Notes: generated from the sequence alone by a model not told the origin. Counted from the stretch's first letter, positions 37,426 to 46,584 are shown. The stretch: DNA of 64,000 nucleotides from Longispora albida DSM 44784 (GCF_000379825.1 NZ_KB903825.1:418584-482583), one strand, 5' to 3'. Translations and numbers: made by a program.

Positions 37426-38183
37426 GAAGGGCCGCGGTTCTCCTGGTCTCCGGCGCGCTCGCGGCGGCCGGGGTGCTCTACGCTCCTGCCCCGCTGGCGA
37501 TCGCGGCCGGCCTGCTGATGGTCTTCGTCGTCCCGGGTGCCGCCCTGCACGGCGCGTTGTTCGCCCGCCGCAGCGCAGGCTGGCAGGAAACCCTTTTCCT
37601 CGTACCCGCGCTGAGCCTCACCGTCGTCGTCCTCGGCGGCCTGGCTCTCGACGCGGCGGACGTCAAGCTGACCCGGGGCGCGTGGCTGGCGCTGCTGGCC
37701 GGCGCCACCGTGCTCGGCGCGGCCGTGACCTGGTACCGGCAGCGTGGTGCCGTCGTGGAGGAGCGCGAGAAGGCTCCCGTGGAGGCCGGCGACTGGCTCT
37801 GGCTGGGCCGGAAGCTCGCTCCCGGGCTGCTCGCCGTGGCGCTGCTGGGCGGCGCGGCCTGGTTCTCGCTGCGCAGTGAGCAGCACCAGCCCCGCGAGGG
37901 GTTCACCGTGCTGGCTATGGTGCCGGCCTTCGCGCACGAGCCGGACGGCCCGCAGCGCACCGTGTCGATCGGCCTCCAGTCGGAGGAGCACAAGGTCACC
38001 GACTACACGATCAAGGTGCGCGGGCACAACAAGTTCGAGGCCACCCTGACCGCGCGGCTGTGGCCGGGCACGACGTGGGCGAAGCAGCTCAAGGTGCCGT
38101 CCGAGGGCCGGGTCACCGCCGAGCTGTTCCGCGCCGGCGACAAGCAGCCGTACCGCAACGTGTTCCTCAGCGGCCACGAATGA
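37422..38183 (+). CDS. Membrane protein of polysaccharide operon
   Basis: This 253-residue protein has about four hydrophobic segments (VLLVSGALAAAGVLYAPAPL; LFLVPALSLTVVVLGGLAL; ...). A C-terminal ~90-residue domain predicted outside the cell follows (QRTVSIGLQSEEHKVTDYTI), with a beta-sandwich look. Its ATG overlaps the previous stop and its stop overlaps the next ATG, so it belongs to the same operon. I recognise no family with a proven function; a helper of the neighbouring polymerase-like protein is plausible. Confidence 0.65.
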   Translation: MRRAAVLLVSGALAAAGVLYAPAPLAIAAGLLMVFVVPGAALHGALFARRSAGWQETLFLVPALSLTVVVLGGLALDAADVKLTRGAWLALLAGATVLGAAVTWYRQRGAVVEEREKAPVEAGDWLWLGRKLAPGLLAVALLGGAAWFSLRSEQHQPREGFTVLAMVPAFAHEPDGPQRTVSIGLQSEEHKVTDYTIKVRGHNKFEATLTARLWPGTTWAKQLKVPSEGRVTAELFRAGDKQPYRNVFLSGHE

Positions 38184-39664
38184 CCTTCTACCAGAGCGGG
38201 AACGCCGACGGAGCCGAGAAGACCGGGGTCCAGCAGCTGCGCTGGACCACGCTATACGAGAGCACGAGCACGGCCCCGCCGGCCGGCAAGCTCACAGCTG
38301 CGGTCCGCAGGCACCTGGTGCTCCTGACCAACTCTGGTGCGCTGATGGCGTCCTCGCTGATCAGCTCGGTCCTCGGCTTCGCGTACTGGTGGCTGGCCGC
38401 CCGCACGCTCGACCCGGCCGTCGTCGGCGTCGCCTCGGTGGCGGTGTCGGCGATGACCCTGGTCGGCACGCTCTCCACCTCCGGCATGGGTACCCTGCTG
38501 ATCGCCGAGCTGCCCCGGGTCAAGGCCGGCCGCGAGTGGAACCTGATCGCGACCTGCGTACTGGTGGCCGGCGCCGCGGCGGCCATCGGCAGTGTCCTGT
38601 TCGCGGCCGTCGCGTGGCTGCTGCCCGGCTTCGACCGGGTGACGGGCTCCTGGCAGGTACTCGTGCTGCTGGCGGCCGGCATCGTGCTCACCGCGATGAC
38701 GCTGGTCGTGGACGAGGGTTTCGTCGGGCTGCTCGCCAGCCGCCTCCAGATGCAGCGCAACAGCTACTTCGCGATCGCCAAGCTGGCCCTGCTCGGGCTG
38801 CTGGCCGTGCTGCCGATCCGCGCGGCTGGCGGGGCGGTGCTGGCCACCTGGGTCGGCGGGATCGGGCTGTCGGTCCTGCTGGCCGGCTGGTCGATGCGCC
38901 GGCGCGGCCTGCTGTCCTCGCTCCGCCCCGACTGGACGATGCTGCGCGGCCAGGCCCGCCGGGCCTTCGGCCACAACGCGCTGAACCTCGCGCTCTTCCT
39001 GCCCCGCGTCGCCCTGCCGCTGATCGTGACGGCTGTGGTGTCCGCCGAGGCGACGGCGGGCTTCTACACCGCGTGGATGATCTTCTCGTTCCTGGCGATG
39101 GTGCCGATGACCTTCGCGTCCACGCTGTTCGCCGTGTCGGCGGCTGACACGTCCGGGCTGCGGTCGAAGACCCGGATGGCGCTGCTGGTCTGCCTCGGGG
39201 CCGGGGTGCCGGCCGCGCTGGTGGTCGCGGCGGGATCGTCGCTGATCATGGGCCGGTTCGGCAAGCACTACGCGGAGGTGGCCGCTCCTACGCTGGCGAT
39301 TCTGGCCCTCGTCTACATCCCGACCGTGTTCCGCCAGCTCTTCGTCGCTGTCTGCCGGGTGCGCGGGCAGCTCCGCTGGGCGACCGGCGTGGCGGTCGTG
39401 GCGGGGATCGCCGAGATCGCCGCCGCCTTCACCGGCGGGCATCGGGGCGGGCTCACTTCTCTCACCTTGTACTTCGCGATCGTCGTCGCCGCCGAGGGCC
39501 TGGTGATGGCTCCGGCCGTGCTGGGCGTTGCCCTCGGGTGGGGTCGAAAGCGCGGCGTGCACGCCCGGGGCGCGAACCGGGGGCCCCGCCCGCCGCTGGC
39601 ACCCAGGAAGCCGTTCGCCGACGACACGCCCACGATGGAGTTCCGGCTGGAGGGGATCCGATGA
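38180..39664 (+). CDS. Polysaccharide flippase, MOP/Wzx-like
   Basis: This 494-residue protein has 12-14 predicted helices and the MOP-superfamily layout: a short cytoplasmic N-terminus, LLTNSGALMASSLISSVLGF as helix 1, and FRQLFVAVCRVRGQLRWATG late in the chain. Such proteins move lipid-linked glycans across the membrane. A basic tail of ~45 residues follows the last helix. It is coupled to both neighbours by 4-bp overlaps, marking this operon as one for an exported polymer. Confidence 0.85.
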   Translation: MTFYQSGNADGAEKTGVQQLRWTTLYESTSTAPPAGKLTAAVRRHLVLLTNSGALMASSLISSVLGFAYWWLAARTLDPAVVGVASVAVSAMTLVGTLSTSGMGTLLIAELPRVKAGREWNLIATCVLVAGAAAAIGSVLFAAVAWLLPGFDRVTGSWQVLVLLAAGIVLTAMTLVVDEGFVGLLASRLQMQRNSYFAIAKLALLGLLAVLPIRAAGGAVLATWVGGIGLSVLLAGWSMRRRGLLSSLRPDWTMLRGQARRAFGHNALNLALFLPRVALPLIVTAVVSAEATAGFYTAWMIFSFLAMVPMTFASTLFAVSAADTSGLRSKTRMALLVCLGAGVPAALVVAAGSSLIMGRFGKHYAEVAAPTLAILALVYIPTVFRQLFVAVCRVRGQLRWATGVAVVAGIAEIAAAFTGGHRGGLTSLTLYFAIVVAAEGLVMAPAVLGVALGWGRKRGVHARGANRGPRPPLAPRKPFADDTPTMEFRLEGIR

Positions 39665-40596
39665 CGCTCACGGTTTCCGTGGTGATCCCGACGTACGGGC
39701 GCCGCGACCACCTGCCGCCCATGATCTCGGCCATCGCCGCCGACCCGGCCGCCACCGAGATCATCGTCGTGGTGGACGGCAGCCGGGACGGCTCGTACGA
39801 GCTGCTCACGGAGCTGGCCGCCGCCGAGCCCCGGCTGGTACCGCTCTGGCAGGACAACGCCGGGCAGTCGGCGGCCCGGCAGGCCGGCCTCGAACGCGCG
39901 ACCGGTGACGTCGTCCTGTTCCTCGACGACGACGTACTGGCCGGCGCGCACCTCGCACACGGCCACGCCCTGGCGCACGCCCGGCGCCCGGGCCTGGTCA
40001 TGCTCGGGTACATGCCGACCGACCGGCCTCAGGCGCGGCGGGCCGGGGACTTCAGCACGCACCTGTACGCCGAGGAGTACGAGCGGGCCTGCCTGGACTA
40101 CGAACGCGACCCGTCGAGCGTCCTCACCGGCCTGTGGGGCGGGAACCTGTCGCTCCGCCGGGCCGACGCGCTCCGGGTCGGCGTCCGCACCGCCCGCCGC
40201 CTCGGGTACCACGAGGACACCGACTTCGGGCTGCGCTGCGCCGCCGCCGGGCTGACCGGCCAGTTCAGCCGGGACCTGGCCGCCCGGCACACCCACCAGC
40301 GCGACCTCGCCCCGTTCCTGCGGCAGGCCTGGCTGGCCGGTGAGGCGCGCCGGATCCTCGCGAGCGGATACCCGGGTACCCCGGCGGGGGCCGACCCCGC
40401 GACCGGCCTCGGCGGGCCGGTCCGGCTGGCCGTCCTGGCCGGGGCGCACCCGCTGGCCTACCGGGTCACGCGAGCCGCGACCCGGGCCGGCGTCCGGCTG
40501 GCTGGCCGGCTGGGCGTGTGGCCGGCCGAGTCCGGCCTCGCCCGCCTCCAGCGCCAGATCGAACTGGTACGCGGATATCGCGGGTTACCACACTAG
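39661..40596 (+). CDS. Family 2 glycosyltransferase
   Basis: This 311-residue GT-A enzyme has VSVVIPTYGRRDHLPPMIS, DNAGQSAARQAGLERATGD, LFLDDDVLAG (DxD) and LGYHEDTDFGLRCAAAG (acceptor ED). It is the fourth glycosyltransferase and last gene of the operon, coupled to the flippase by ATGA. The bases AG of its TAG stop are the first bases of a long inverted repeat, so transcription probably ends there. Confidence 0.9.
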   Translation: MTLTVSVVIPTYGRRDHLPPMISAIAADPAATEIIVVVDGSRDGSYELLTELAAAEPRLVPLWQDNAGQSAARQAGLERATGDVVLFLDDDVLAGAHLAHGHALAHARRPGLVMLGYMPTDRPQARRAGDFSTHLYAEEYERACLDYERDPSSVLTGLWGGNLSLRRADALRVGVRTARRLGYHEDTDFGLRCAAAGLTGQFSRDLAARHTHQRDLAPFLRQAWLAGEARRILASGYPGTPAGADPATGLGGPVRLAVLAGAHPLAYRVTRAATRAGVRLAGRLGVWPAESGLARLQRQIELVRGYRGLPH

Positions 40597-40759
40597 GGCG
40601 TGTCCTGCCGATCTTCACCGGGCCGCGCCGGCCTGAGAGCACGACCGGCGGCGCAGAATTCTTGTCCGGATACAACACCGGTATCCGGACAAGAATTCTG
40701 CTTGCCGCTAGCACTCTCAGACTCGCCGCGACCTCGGCAAGACCGGCAGGACACGCCCT
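40595..40759. repeat. 165-bp nested inverted repeat
   Basis: Outer arms AGGGCGTGTCCTGCCG / CGGCAGGACACGCCCT are a perfect 16 bp. Inside are TCTT / AAGA, then CTGAGAG / CTCTCAG. The inner part is a perfect 21-bp stem at 40653-40673 / 40681-40701 with a 7-nt loop, and both of its arms contain GAATTC. The left arm begins within the stop codon of the last glycosyltransferase gene. It has no coding content. A MITE-like element or a giant terminator are the two readings; no target duplication was found. Confidence 0.75.
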
Positions 40760-40806
40760 GGCCACAGTGGAGGGTGCAACTCCGGCACCGGTACAAAATG
40801 AGGGTT

Positions 40807-41189
40807 TTACGGTGTTGGGGTCAGGCCGAACTTGGTGGTCACGAAGCGCCAGAACAGCGGGACGGCGAAATCGACCGGGCGCGTGATGGTGTCCCGCCAG
40901 CCGCTCGCCGCAGTGTGGCTGATCTCCACTGTCGCCGGGCTGGACACACCCGCCGGATGCACGCAGACGGTCACCACAGAAAAGGGCGGGGTCGTGTCGC
41001 ACACGGCAGCAACGTGCAGTCCGCGCATGTTGCGGGTACCGGCAAGGGCCTGCACGTGCGGGCTGGCGGCGATGCTCTCGATGATCTGGACCTTCGCCAG
41101 CAGATCCGGGTAACCCGGAACGGGTGGCTCGCGTAGCTGTATGCCGGTTCGATCCGGTGCGGGAACAGCGGGAACGGCGACCTGACCAT
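40807..41189 (-). pseudogene. Small gene with apparent frameshift
   Basis: From the ATG at 41189 the frame reads MVRSPFPLFPHRIEPAYSY and on, with strongly G/C third positions. Near 41105-41130 coding bias passes to another frame, which continues LLAKVQIIESIAASPHVQAL to the stop at 40807. That second frame has no usable start of its own before the bias switch. Together they would give about 127 residues. One missing base in the sequence would explain it, as a real mutation or a sequencing error. Product family not recognised. It lies 9 bp behind the acyltransferase gene and is probably co-transcribed with it. Confidence 0.6.
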
Positions 41190-41198
41190 GCCGGGAGC

Positions 41199-42395
41199 CT
41201 AGACGAGGGTGCTGGGGTCGGTCGTGACCAGTTCGAGGGCTGTTCTGACCTGGCCGGGGTGGAAGACGGAGGCGTGGAAGGCTGCGGCGAGGTGCAGTGC
41301 GCCGCCGAGTTCCGCGATGGAGACGGTGAGGCCGGCCGGGCTGCCCGGCGTGCCGAACATGCCGAAGCGCTGGGGTCCGGACCAGGGCAGGTCCTCGTAG
41401 CCGGTGAGGCGGCCCTGGTGGCTGAGGCTCAGCGCGGGCCGGGCTTCGGCGGGAACGTCGCGGGGTTGCTGGGGGCTGGCGCGGCTGAGGAGTTCGCGGG
41501 CGTCGCACAGCGCGAGGCTGGTCAGCGGGCGGCCGGCCGCGACGGCGCTGCTGATCGCCGCGTCGACCTGCTCCGGATCGGACGGATCGGACGGCGCGAG
41601 GTACTGCCCCGACGCGAAGTTCCCCGGCACCCACGATCGCTTGCCGAGGTACCGGCGGCCGTTGACCAGCACCGTCAGCCCCGGAGCCGGCGGCAGCCCC
41701 GCCTGGGTGAAGGCGGAGTGGATCGCGGCCAGGACGACGCTCGCCGCCGAGGCCGTGCTCCCGGTGGCCTCGCGCCAGGCCCGGATCCGGCCCGGTACGC
41801 CGCGCTCCGACCGGACAGTCAGGTAAGCCGGGGCCGGCTGCCACGGCCGGACCGGCCCGCGTGCCTGCTCCTGCACCGGCCTCGGCAGCCGGGCGGCGAG
41901 CGCGAGCCGGCGCGGGTCGGCACCGAAATGCCGGACCAGGGCCCTGGCGAGCGGCAGCCGCGTCGCGTACGGGCCGGGGAAGGCCGGCTGCCCGCCCGTC
42001 GCGGAGCGCAGCAGCTCGGGCAGGAGGGCGTTGGCCGCGCCACCGTCCAGTGTGGCGTGACTGGCCTTGAAGACGACGTACGCCCCGTCGTGCACGAACA
42101 TCAGCGGCCGGCCGTCGAGCGGCTCGGCGGCGGCCCGGATGAGCAGCGCTTCCGGGCCGGCCGGGGGTACGTGCAGCACCGAGGCCGCTGCGGTCTCCGC
42201 CGGGGACGCCGGCCGCCAGCGCCGGGCATCACGGTCGATCCGGCTGGTGAAACGGCTCGGCCCGCACCAGGCATACCACTCGCGGAGCGCCCAGGTCAGG
42301 CCGTCGGTGCCGAGCCCGGCGAACGGGCCGGTCAGCCGCATCGTCTCGGTCGGCAGCCAGCCACGATCCCGCAGTGACAACCGCCGGCCGCTCAT
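41199..42395 (-). CDS. Condensation-like acyltransferase (HxxxDG)
   Basis: This 398-residue protein has the HxxxDG catalytic motif in FKASHATLDGGAANALLPEL near residue 115 and a second half typical of the chloramphenicol-acetyltransferase-like fold (VLVNGRRYLGKRSWVPGNFA; SLSHQGRLTGYEDLPW). This fits PapA-type or condensation-domain-like acyltransferases, which move acyl groups onto hydroxyls or amines. Placed between a GH26 gene and a polysaccharide operon, acylation of a glycan or glycolipid is a reasonable inference. Confidence 0.75.
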   Translation of the reverse strand: MSGRRLSLRDRGWLPTETMRLTGPFAGLGTDGLTWALREWYAWCGPSRFTSRIDRDARRWRPASPAETAAASVLHVPPAGPEALLIRAAAEPLDGRPLMFVHDGAYVVFKASHATLDGGAANALLPELLRSATGGQPAFPGPYATRLPLARALVRHFGADPRRLALAARLPRPVQEQARGPVRPWQPAPAYLTVRSERGVPGRIRAWREATGSTASAASVVLAAIHSAFTQAGLPPAPGLTVLVNGRRYLGKRSWVPGNFASGQYLAPSDPSDPEQVDAAISSAVAAGRPLTSLALCDARELLSRASPQQPRDVPAEARPALSLSHQGRLTGYEDLPWSGPQRFGMFGTPGSPAGLTVSIAELGGALHLAAAFHASVFHPGQVRTALELVTTDPSTLV

Positions 42396-42413
42396 CCCCC
42401 GTTCACCTTCGTA

Positions 42414-43418
42414 CTATGCCGCGAACCTGGGATGGTTGAACAGTTTCTTGTACGCCGCCAGGGACTCCGGGCTGCGGTCGACCCGCCAGTCCTCGATCCG
42501 GCCGCTCCAGTTGACGTGCCCGTTCGTGTCGAACCAGATGATCCCGACCAGCTTGGGATGCGTGGCGGCCCACTCGGCGAGCAGGCCGATCCAGTCGGGG
42601 ACGGTCGTGCCGCCGGCGTCGCGCACCGAGGTCTCAGTGATCATGATCGGCTTGCGGGGGGCGTACTTCTTGTAGAAGTCGCCGAACAGGTCCTCCGGCG
42701 TCGTCGTGCCGTTGCTGTAGCCGTCCACGCCCGCCACGTCGACGTACTCGTCACCCGGGTAGTACTTGTCGATCGAGTTCCACTCGGCTGCCGGCTCCGA
42801 GCCCCAGTTGACCGACCACACCCACTGCACGTTCGTCGCGCCCTCGGCCTTGAAGATGCCGTGGATCCGCCGCCAGGCCGCCACGAACTTCGACGGGTCA
42901 GAGCCCTGCTTGACGCCCGACCACGGGAACCAGTTGCCGTTCATCTCGAACGCCCACCGGACGTAGATCGGCTTGCCGTAGGCCTTCAGCGCCTTCGCGT
43001 TCTTCCTGATCCGGGCGTCCTCCGCCCCGCTGTTCACCGAGGCGTAGGACGTGCCGTGCCAGGACACCATCACCTTCGTACCCGCCGGGGCGTTCGGGTA
43101 GGTCTTCGGCAGGTCGTCCGTCCACTTGTAGAACCACTGGAGGATCTGGGGGTCCCGCCCCAGCTGCTGCTTGCGCAGGGCGAGGCTCTCGCTGATCGTC
43201 CGGCCGCTGATCTGGAGGTACGCCCCGATCTGTGCCTTCTCCGGGGTGACGTCGGCGGTGGGCGCCTCGGCCCCGGCCGACGCCTCCCCGCCGCCGGCAC
43301 CCCCGGCCTTGCCCTTCGGGTCAGCCGACGAGCAGGCGGTACTGGCGGCGGCGAGGACGAGCATCACGGCGATGCCCCGGGCCAGGGCGAGGCCCAGCCT
43401 GGTACGGGGAAAGGACAT
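42414..43418 (-). CDS. GH26-type glycoside hydrolase lipoprotein
   Basis: This 334-residue lipoprotein (lipobox STAC at ~29) has a Gly/Ala spacer and a (beta/alpha)8 barrel of the GH26 mannanase-like family. VRWAFEMNGNWFPW carries the acid/base Glu, and PIMITETSVRDAGG carries the nucleophile Glu. WHGTSYASV and DVAGVDGYSNG fit the barrel core. It probably trims or processes a mannan-like polymer at the cell surface. It faces the polysaccharide operon, which may make its substrate. Confidence 0.85.
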   Translation of the reverse strand: MSFPRTRLGLALARGIAVMLVLAAASTACSSADPKGKAGGAGGGEASAGAEAPTADVTPEKAQIGAYLQISGRTISESLALRKQQLGRDPQILQWFYKWTDDLPKTYPNAPAGTKVMVSWHGTSYASVNSGAEDARIRKNAKALKAYGKPIYVRWAFEMNGNWFPWSGVKQGSDPSKFVAAWRRIHGIFKAEGATNVQWVWSVNWGSEPAAEWNSIDKYYPGDEYVDVAGVDGYSNGTTTPEDLFGDFYKKYAPRKPIMITETSVRDAGGTTVPDWIGLLAEWAATHPKLVGIIWFDTNGHVNWSGRIEDWRVDRSPESLAAYKKLFNHPRFAA

Positions 43419-43455
43419 TGGTGCTCGTCTCCGTGGTCGCGGGAAGGTTGCGCGG

Positions 43456-45387
43456 TCAGCGGCTGGTCGTGGTGCGGAACTCGTTGGCGATCCGCTCCAG
43501 CACCCAGCCCTGGTCGACCGGCGAGGTCATGCGCAGCGTAACCTGCCGGTCCAGCTGGCCGCCGGGTGTGGACCGCGCGTAGCGCAGGATCACCATCTGC
43601 TGCTGCTTGCCCGCCGGGCCGGTCGCCTCACGGTTACGGGCGTAGTACGTACCGTCGTCGGAGCGGTACCACGGCAGGCCCCACGCGTGCTCTTTGCCCC
43701 GCAGTTCCTTCTGCTTGGCCTCCGGGCAGCCCCCGGCGCAGTTCCGGACGACCATCTGCACCGTGGCGGCGTTCGGGGCGGCGGAGCCAGACTTGTCGCT
43801 GCAGTTCACCGTGATGGCCCAGCCCGGCTTGCCTTCCTGCTTCTCACAGGCCCAGCCGAAGGGCAGCTTGATCTCGAACCCGAGGTCCGGCTGTGTGCCG
43901 GACATCGCGACCTTGTCGCCAGCCTGGAACGTCGACCAGCCAGCGGGCCACGTGCCGGCGGTGGCCGGCTCCTTGCCAGCCACCACGCCGGCGGTCGGTT
44001 CCGGGTCGCCCTGCGGGGCGTTGCTGGCCGCGCCGGTCGGCTTGGCGTCGGGGTCGGACTGGCCGAGCTTCGTGAACGCGAGGATGCCGCCGCCGGCCGC
44101 CAGCACGAGCACCAGCGCGACCAGGCCAAGCGTGATGAACAGGCCCTTACGGGACTTCTTCTGCGGCATGCCCATCGGGTTGTAGCTGCCGTCCGGCTGG
44201 CGCGGGGCCGGGTTCATCCCGTACTGGCCGCCCTGGCCACCCTGCTGCCAGCCAGGCCCGCCCGAGACCGGCGCTGCCGGATACGGAGCACCCGACACGG
44301 GCGGAGCGCTGTAGGGAGCCCCCGACACCGGCGGCGCGTTGTACGGGACACCGGACGCGGGCGGAGCCGAGTACGGCATGCCCGACATCGGCACGGCCGA
44401 GACCGGACCGCTGGACACCGGCACACCGGAGACCGGGGCGCCGGAGGCCGGCGGGAATGCGGCCGGCTGGCCGACCATCGTCGGGGCGTCGTACGGCCCG
44501 CCCGTGTGCTGCTCGTGCTGCTCCGGCCCGCCGGCGGCACCGGGCGCGTCCGGCCACTGCACGTCCTGCGCGTCGTCACCGGGCACACCGTGCCCCGGCG
44601 CGCCATGTCCCTGCACACCGTGACCGGGAACTCCAGGCACCGGGCCACCCGGGTACGGCTGGCCGGGCACCGGGCCGCCGTGCGGGGGCAGGAGCGACTG
44701 CCCGCCGCTGATGGCCTGCCCCGGGGCCGGCTGCTGGTACATCGGGTCCTGGTACGGGGCTGGCTGCTGCTGCGGATACCCGTGGGCGGCCGGCGGGTAG
44801 CCCTCACCGTAAGGAGCCTGCTGCGGGTAGCCCTCCGGGCCCGGGACGGCCGGGGGCGGGAACTGGGCTGGCTGGTAGGCGTCCGGCCCGTGCGGGAACG
44901 CGCCGCCCTGGACAGGAGAGCCCTGGACAGGCTGGGGTGCTGACGAGGGCTGCGGGGCGGGCTGGAGCATCGTGCGGGGCTCCTCGACGGGCGCCGGGAA
45001 CACCTTCGGCACGGTCATCTCGTCGTACTGGCCGCCCTCGTGCCCCTGTGCCGGGAACTGCCCTGCGGGCTGCGCGCCCTGCCCGTACGGCACGTTCATC
45101 GCGGCGAAGAGCTGCTTGGCCGGCTCGTCGTTGTCGCCGTAGAAGGCGATCCACGGCCGCTGGGCGGTGTTCTCCGAGGCCGCGACGAGACCCTGGCTGC
45201 TGAACGCCTGGTTGATGAACACCAGCGCGAAGAGGAAGGTCGACCGGTGGGCGCTGTCGTTACGGGCCGAGTTGGCCAGCACAACGACGATCATGCCCTG
45301 TCCGTTGTCGTCCTGGGCCCGCCAGGACTGCGCGACCGGGGAGTCGCTCAGGAGCTGGAGCAGTGTGTACGGGCCTACCTTCGCCAT
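43456..45387 (-). CDS. Repeat-rich single-pass protein with kinase-like N-terminus
   Basis: This 643-residue protein starts with VGPYTLLQLLSDSPVAQSWRAQDDNG, which looks like the first strands of a serine/threonine kinase N-lobe. The rest of a kinase is absent: no VAIK lysine, HRD or DFG. Residues ~120-420 are Pro/Gly/Gln-rich with repeats of the type PPVSGAPYSAPPVSGAPY. One membrane helix (GLFITLGLVALVLVLAAGGG) follows at ~440. The C-terminal ~160 residues lie outside the cell and contain four Cys (ACEK, NCSD, NCAGGC). Probably a membrane scaffold or sensor. Function unknown. Confidence 0.75.
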   Translation of the reverse strand: MAKVGPYTLLQLLSDSPVAQSWRAQDDNGQGMIVVVLANSARNDSAHRSTFLFALVFINQAFSSQGLVAASENTAQRPWIAFYGDNDEPAKQLFAAMNVPYGQGAQPAGQFPAQGHEGGQYDEMTVPKVFPAPVEEPRTMLQPAPQPSSAPQPVQGSPVQGGAFPHGPDAYQPAQFPPPAVPGPEGYPQQAPYGEGYPPAAHGYPQQQPAPYQDPMYQQPAPGQAISGGQSLLPPHGGPVPGQPYPGGPVPGVPGHGVQGHGAPGHGVPGDDAQDVQWPDAPGAAGGPEQHEQHTGGPYDAPTMVGQPAAFPPASGAPVSGVPVSSGPVSAVPMSGMPYSAPPASGVPYNAPPVSGAPYSAPPVSGAPYPAAPVSGGPGWQQGGQGGQYGMNPAPRQPDGSYNPMGMPQKKSRKGLFITLGLVALVLVLAAGGGILAFTKLGQSDPDAKPTGAASNAPQGDPEPTAGVVAGKEPATAGTWPAGWSTFQAGDKVAMSGTQPDLGFEIKLPFGWACEKQEGKPGWAITVNCSDKSGSAAPNAATVQMVVRNCAGGCPEAKQKELRGKEHAWGLPWYRSDDGTYYARNREATGPAGKQQQMVILRYARSTPGGQLDRQVTLRMTSPVDQGWVLERIANEFRTTTSR

Positions 45388-45623
45388 TGCGCCTCTTCGG
45401 GGGTGGGGAATCCGATCCGCCTGATCGTAACTACCGCGCGACAGCGTAGAGGACACCGTGGACCCCGGGCATCGGGTGAGTGGGCCGTCGGGCGGCGGGG
45501 CGGCGGGCCGTTTCGCGAGCGCCGCCCGCCGCCTTGCCCGGAAAGTACTTCCGTTTCCGACTGGCGTGTAAGCCAGATCACCGGCCCACTATGGACGCCA
45601 TCCGCTCCGGTGTAGACAACCCG
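45388..45623. other. Gap without recognised gene
   Basis: This 236-bp stretch lies between two genes on the minus strand. It contains GC-rich simple sequence (around 45488-45535), the mild hairpin CTGGC-GTGTAA-GCCAG near 45563, and presumably the promoter of the repeat-rich membrane protein. I see no coding pattern or clear operator. Confidence 0.4.
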
Positions 45624-46568
45624 TCAGGGATGGCCGTGCCCGTCGCTCCCGTGCGAGGCGGCCGGCGAGGGCGCCGGCGCCGGCTGTGCGGGCGCGGGCC
45701 CCGCCACGAGCGTGAACTCGGCCGTCCGCACCACTCCCCCGTGCTGGAAGTCCAGATAGATCCGGTACGTGCCGGCCGATGGCACCTCGGCGAAGAACCT
45801 GATGGCTGGCCCCGGCTGGGTCTTCCCGTCGCCCGGTACGCCGTCCGGGTGGACGTGCAGGTAGGCCAGGTCACCCTGCCGCAGGGCCACGAGGTGGCCA
45901 TACGCGCCCAGGTAAGGCTGCAGGTCAGTGACGGGAGCGCCGGCTTTGGTGACGGTCAGGGTCAGCTGGCTGGTGCGGCCAGGTTCGAGGGTGCCGTCCA
46001 CGCTGACGGTGTACCCGTCCACAGTGGCACTCGCCGCAGGCCCCGGCAGCGGTACCGGGCTGAACGCCCCCGCCACCGGCACGTCCACGCCCAGGGTGAG
46101 GGCCGGCCCGCCCGACGGACGGAAGTCCGCGAAGGCCCGGTACTCCCCGGGGGTACCGAAGGGGCTGGGCACCCGCCACACGCCGGACGCGTCGAGCTCC
46201 GGGTGGACGTGACGGAAACCCGACAGGTCGCGGCGGGCGACGATGAGGTGCATGCGCTTGTCGTGGGCGACCTCGTACCTGGTCACCGGCTGCCCGTCCG
46301 GCCCGAGGATCCGGAAGGCGAACTCCCCGGCCGCCGCCGGCCCCGGGCTGAGCGTGTAACCCTGGTCGCTGACCGCGAGCCCGGCGGGCCCGCTCTGCGG
46401 ATCCGGGTTCTTCTGGTCGTGCTGGGTGGTGCCGTGCCCCGCTGTGGCGTGCCCGGCGGCCGGCGGGGTGGCCTCGACCGGGCCGGCCAGTTTCCCGGCC
46501 CCGTACGCCCCGCCGAACACCACCGCGAGGCCGAGCACAAACGCGCCGAGCTTCGCCGGAGTGTTCAT
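45624..46568 (-). CDS. Exported His-rich protein of copper locus
   Basis: This 314-residue protein has an N-terminal anchor (LGAFVLGLAVVFGGAYGAGK), a His-rich spacer (AAGHATAGHGTTQHDQ), and two beta-sandwich-like segments with HVHPELD and LHVHPDG. The tail SHGSDGHGHP is also His-rich. Such proteins are common beside CopZ or copper ATPases and probably bind metal outside the membrane. The gene lies 16 bp behind copZ, after the CsoR-type palindromes. ATG at 46568 is chosen; a GTG three codons earlier is possible. Confidence 0.75.
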   Translation of the reverse strand: MNTPAKLGAFVLGLAVVFGGAYGAGKLAGPVEATPPAAGHATAGHGTTQHDQKNPDPQSGPAGLAVSDQGYTLSPGPAAAGEFAFRILGPDGQPVTRYEVAHDKRMHLIVARRDLSGFRHVHPELDASGVWRVPSPFGTPGEYRAFADFRPSGGPALTLGVDVPVAGAFSPVPLPGPAASATVDGYTVSVDGTLEPGRTSQLTLTVTKAGAPVTDLQPYLGAYGHLVALRQGDLAYLHVHPDGVPGDGKTQPGPAIRFFAEVPSAGTYRIYLDFQHGGVVRTAEFTLVAGPAPAQPAPAPSPAASHGSDGHGHP

Positions 46569-46584
46569 CGTCGCCACCGCCCGC

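Noticed and set aside
40807-41844. 345-codon minus-strand frame overlapping the acyltransferase
   Set aside because: Its first two thirds are out of frame with the real acyltransferase; only the last ~105 codons have coding bias, and they are treated as the frameshifted small gene.
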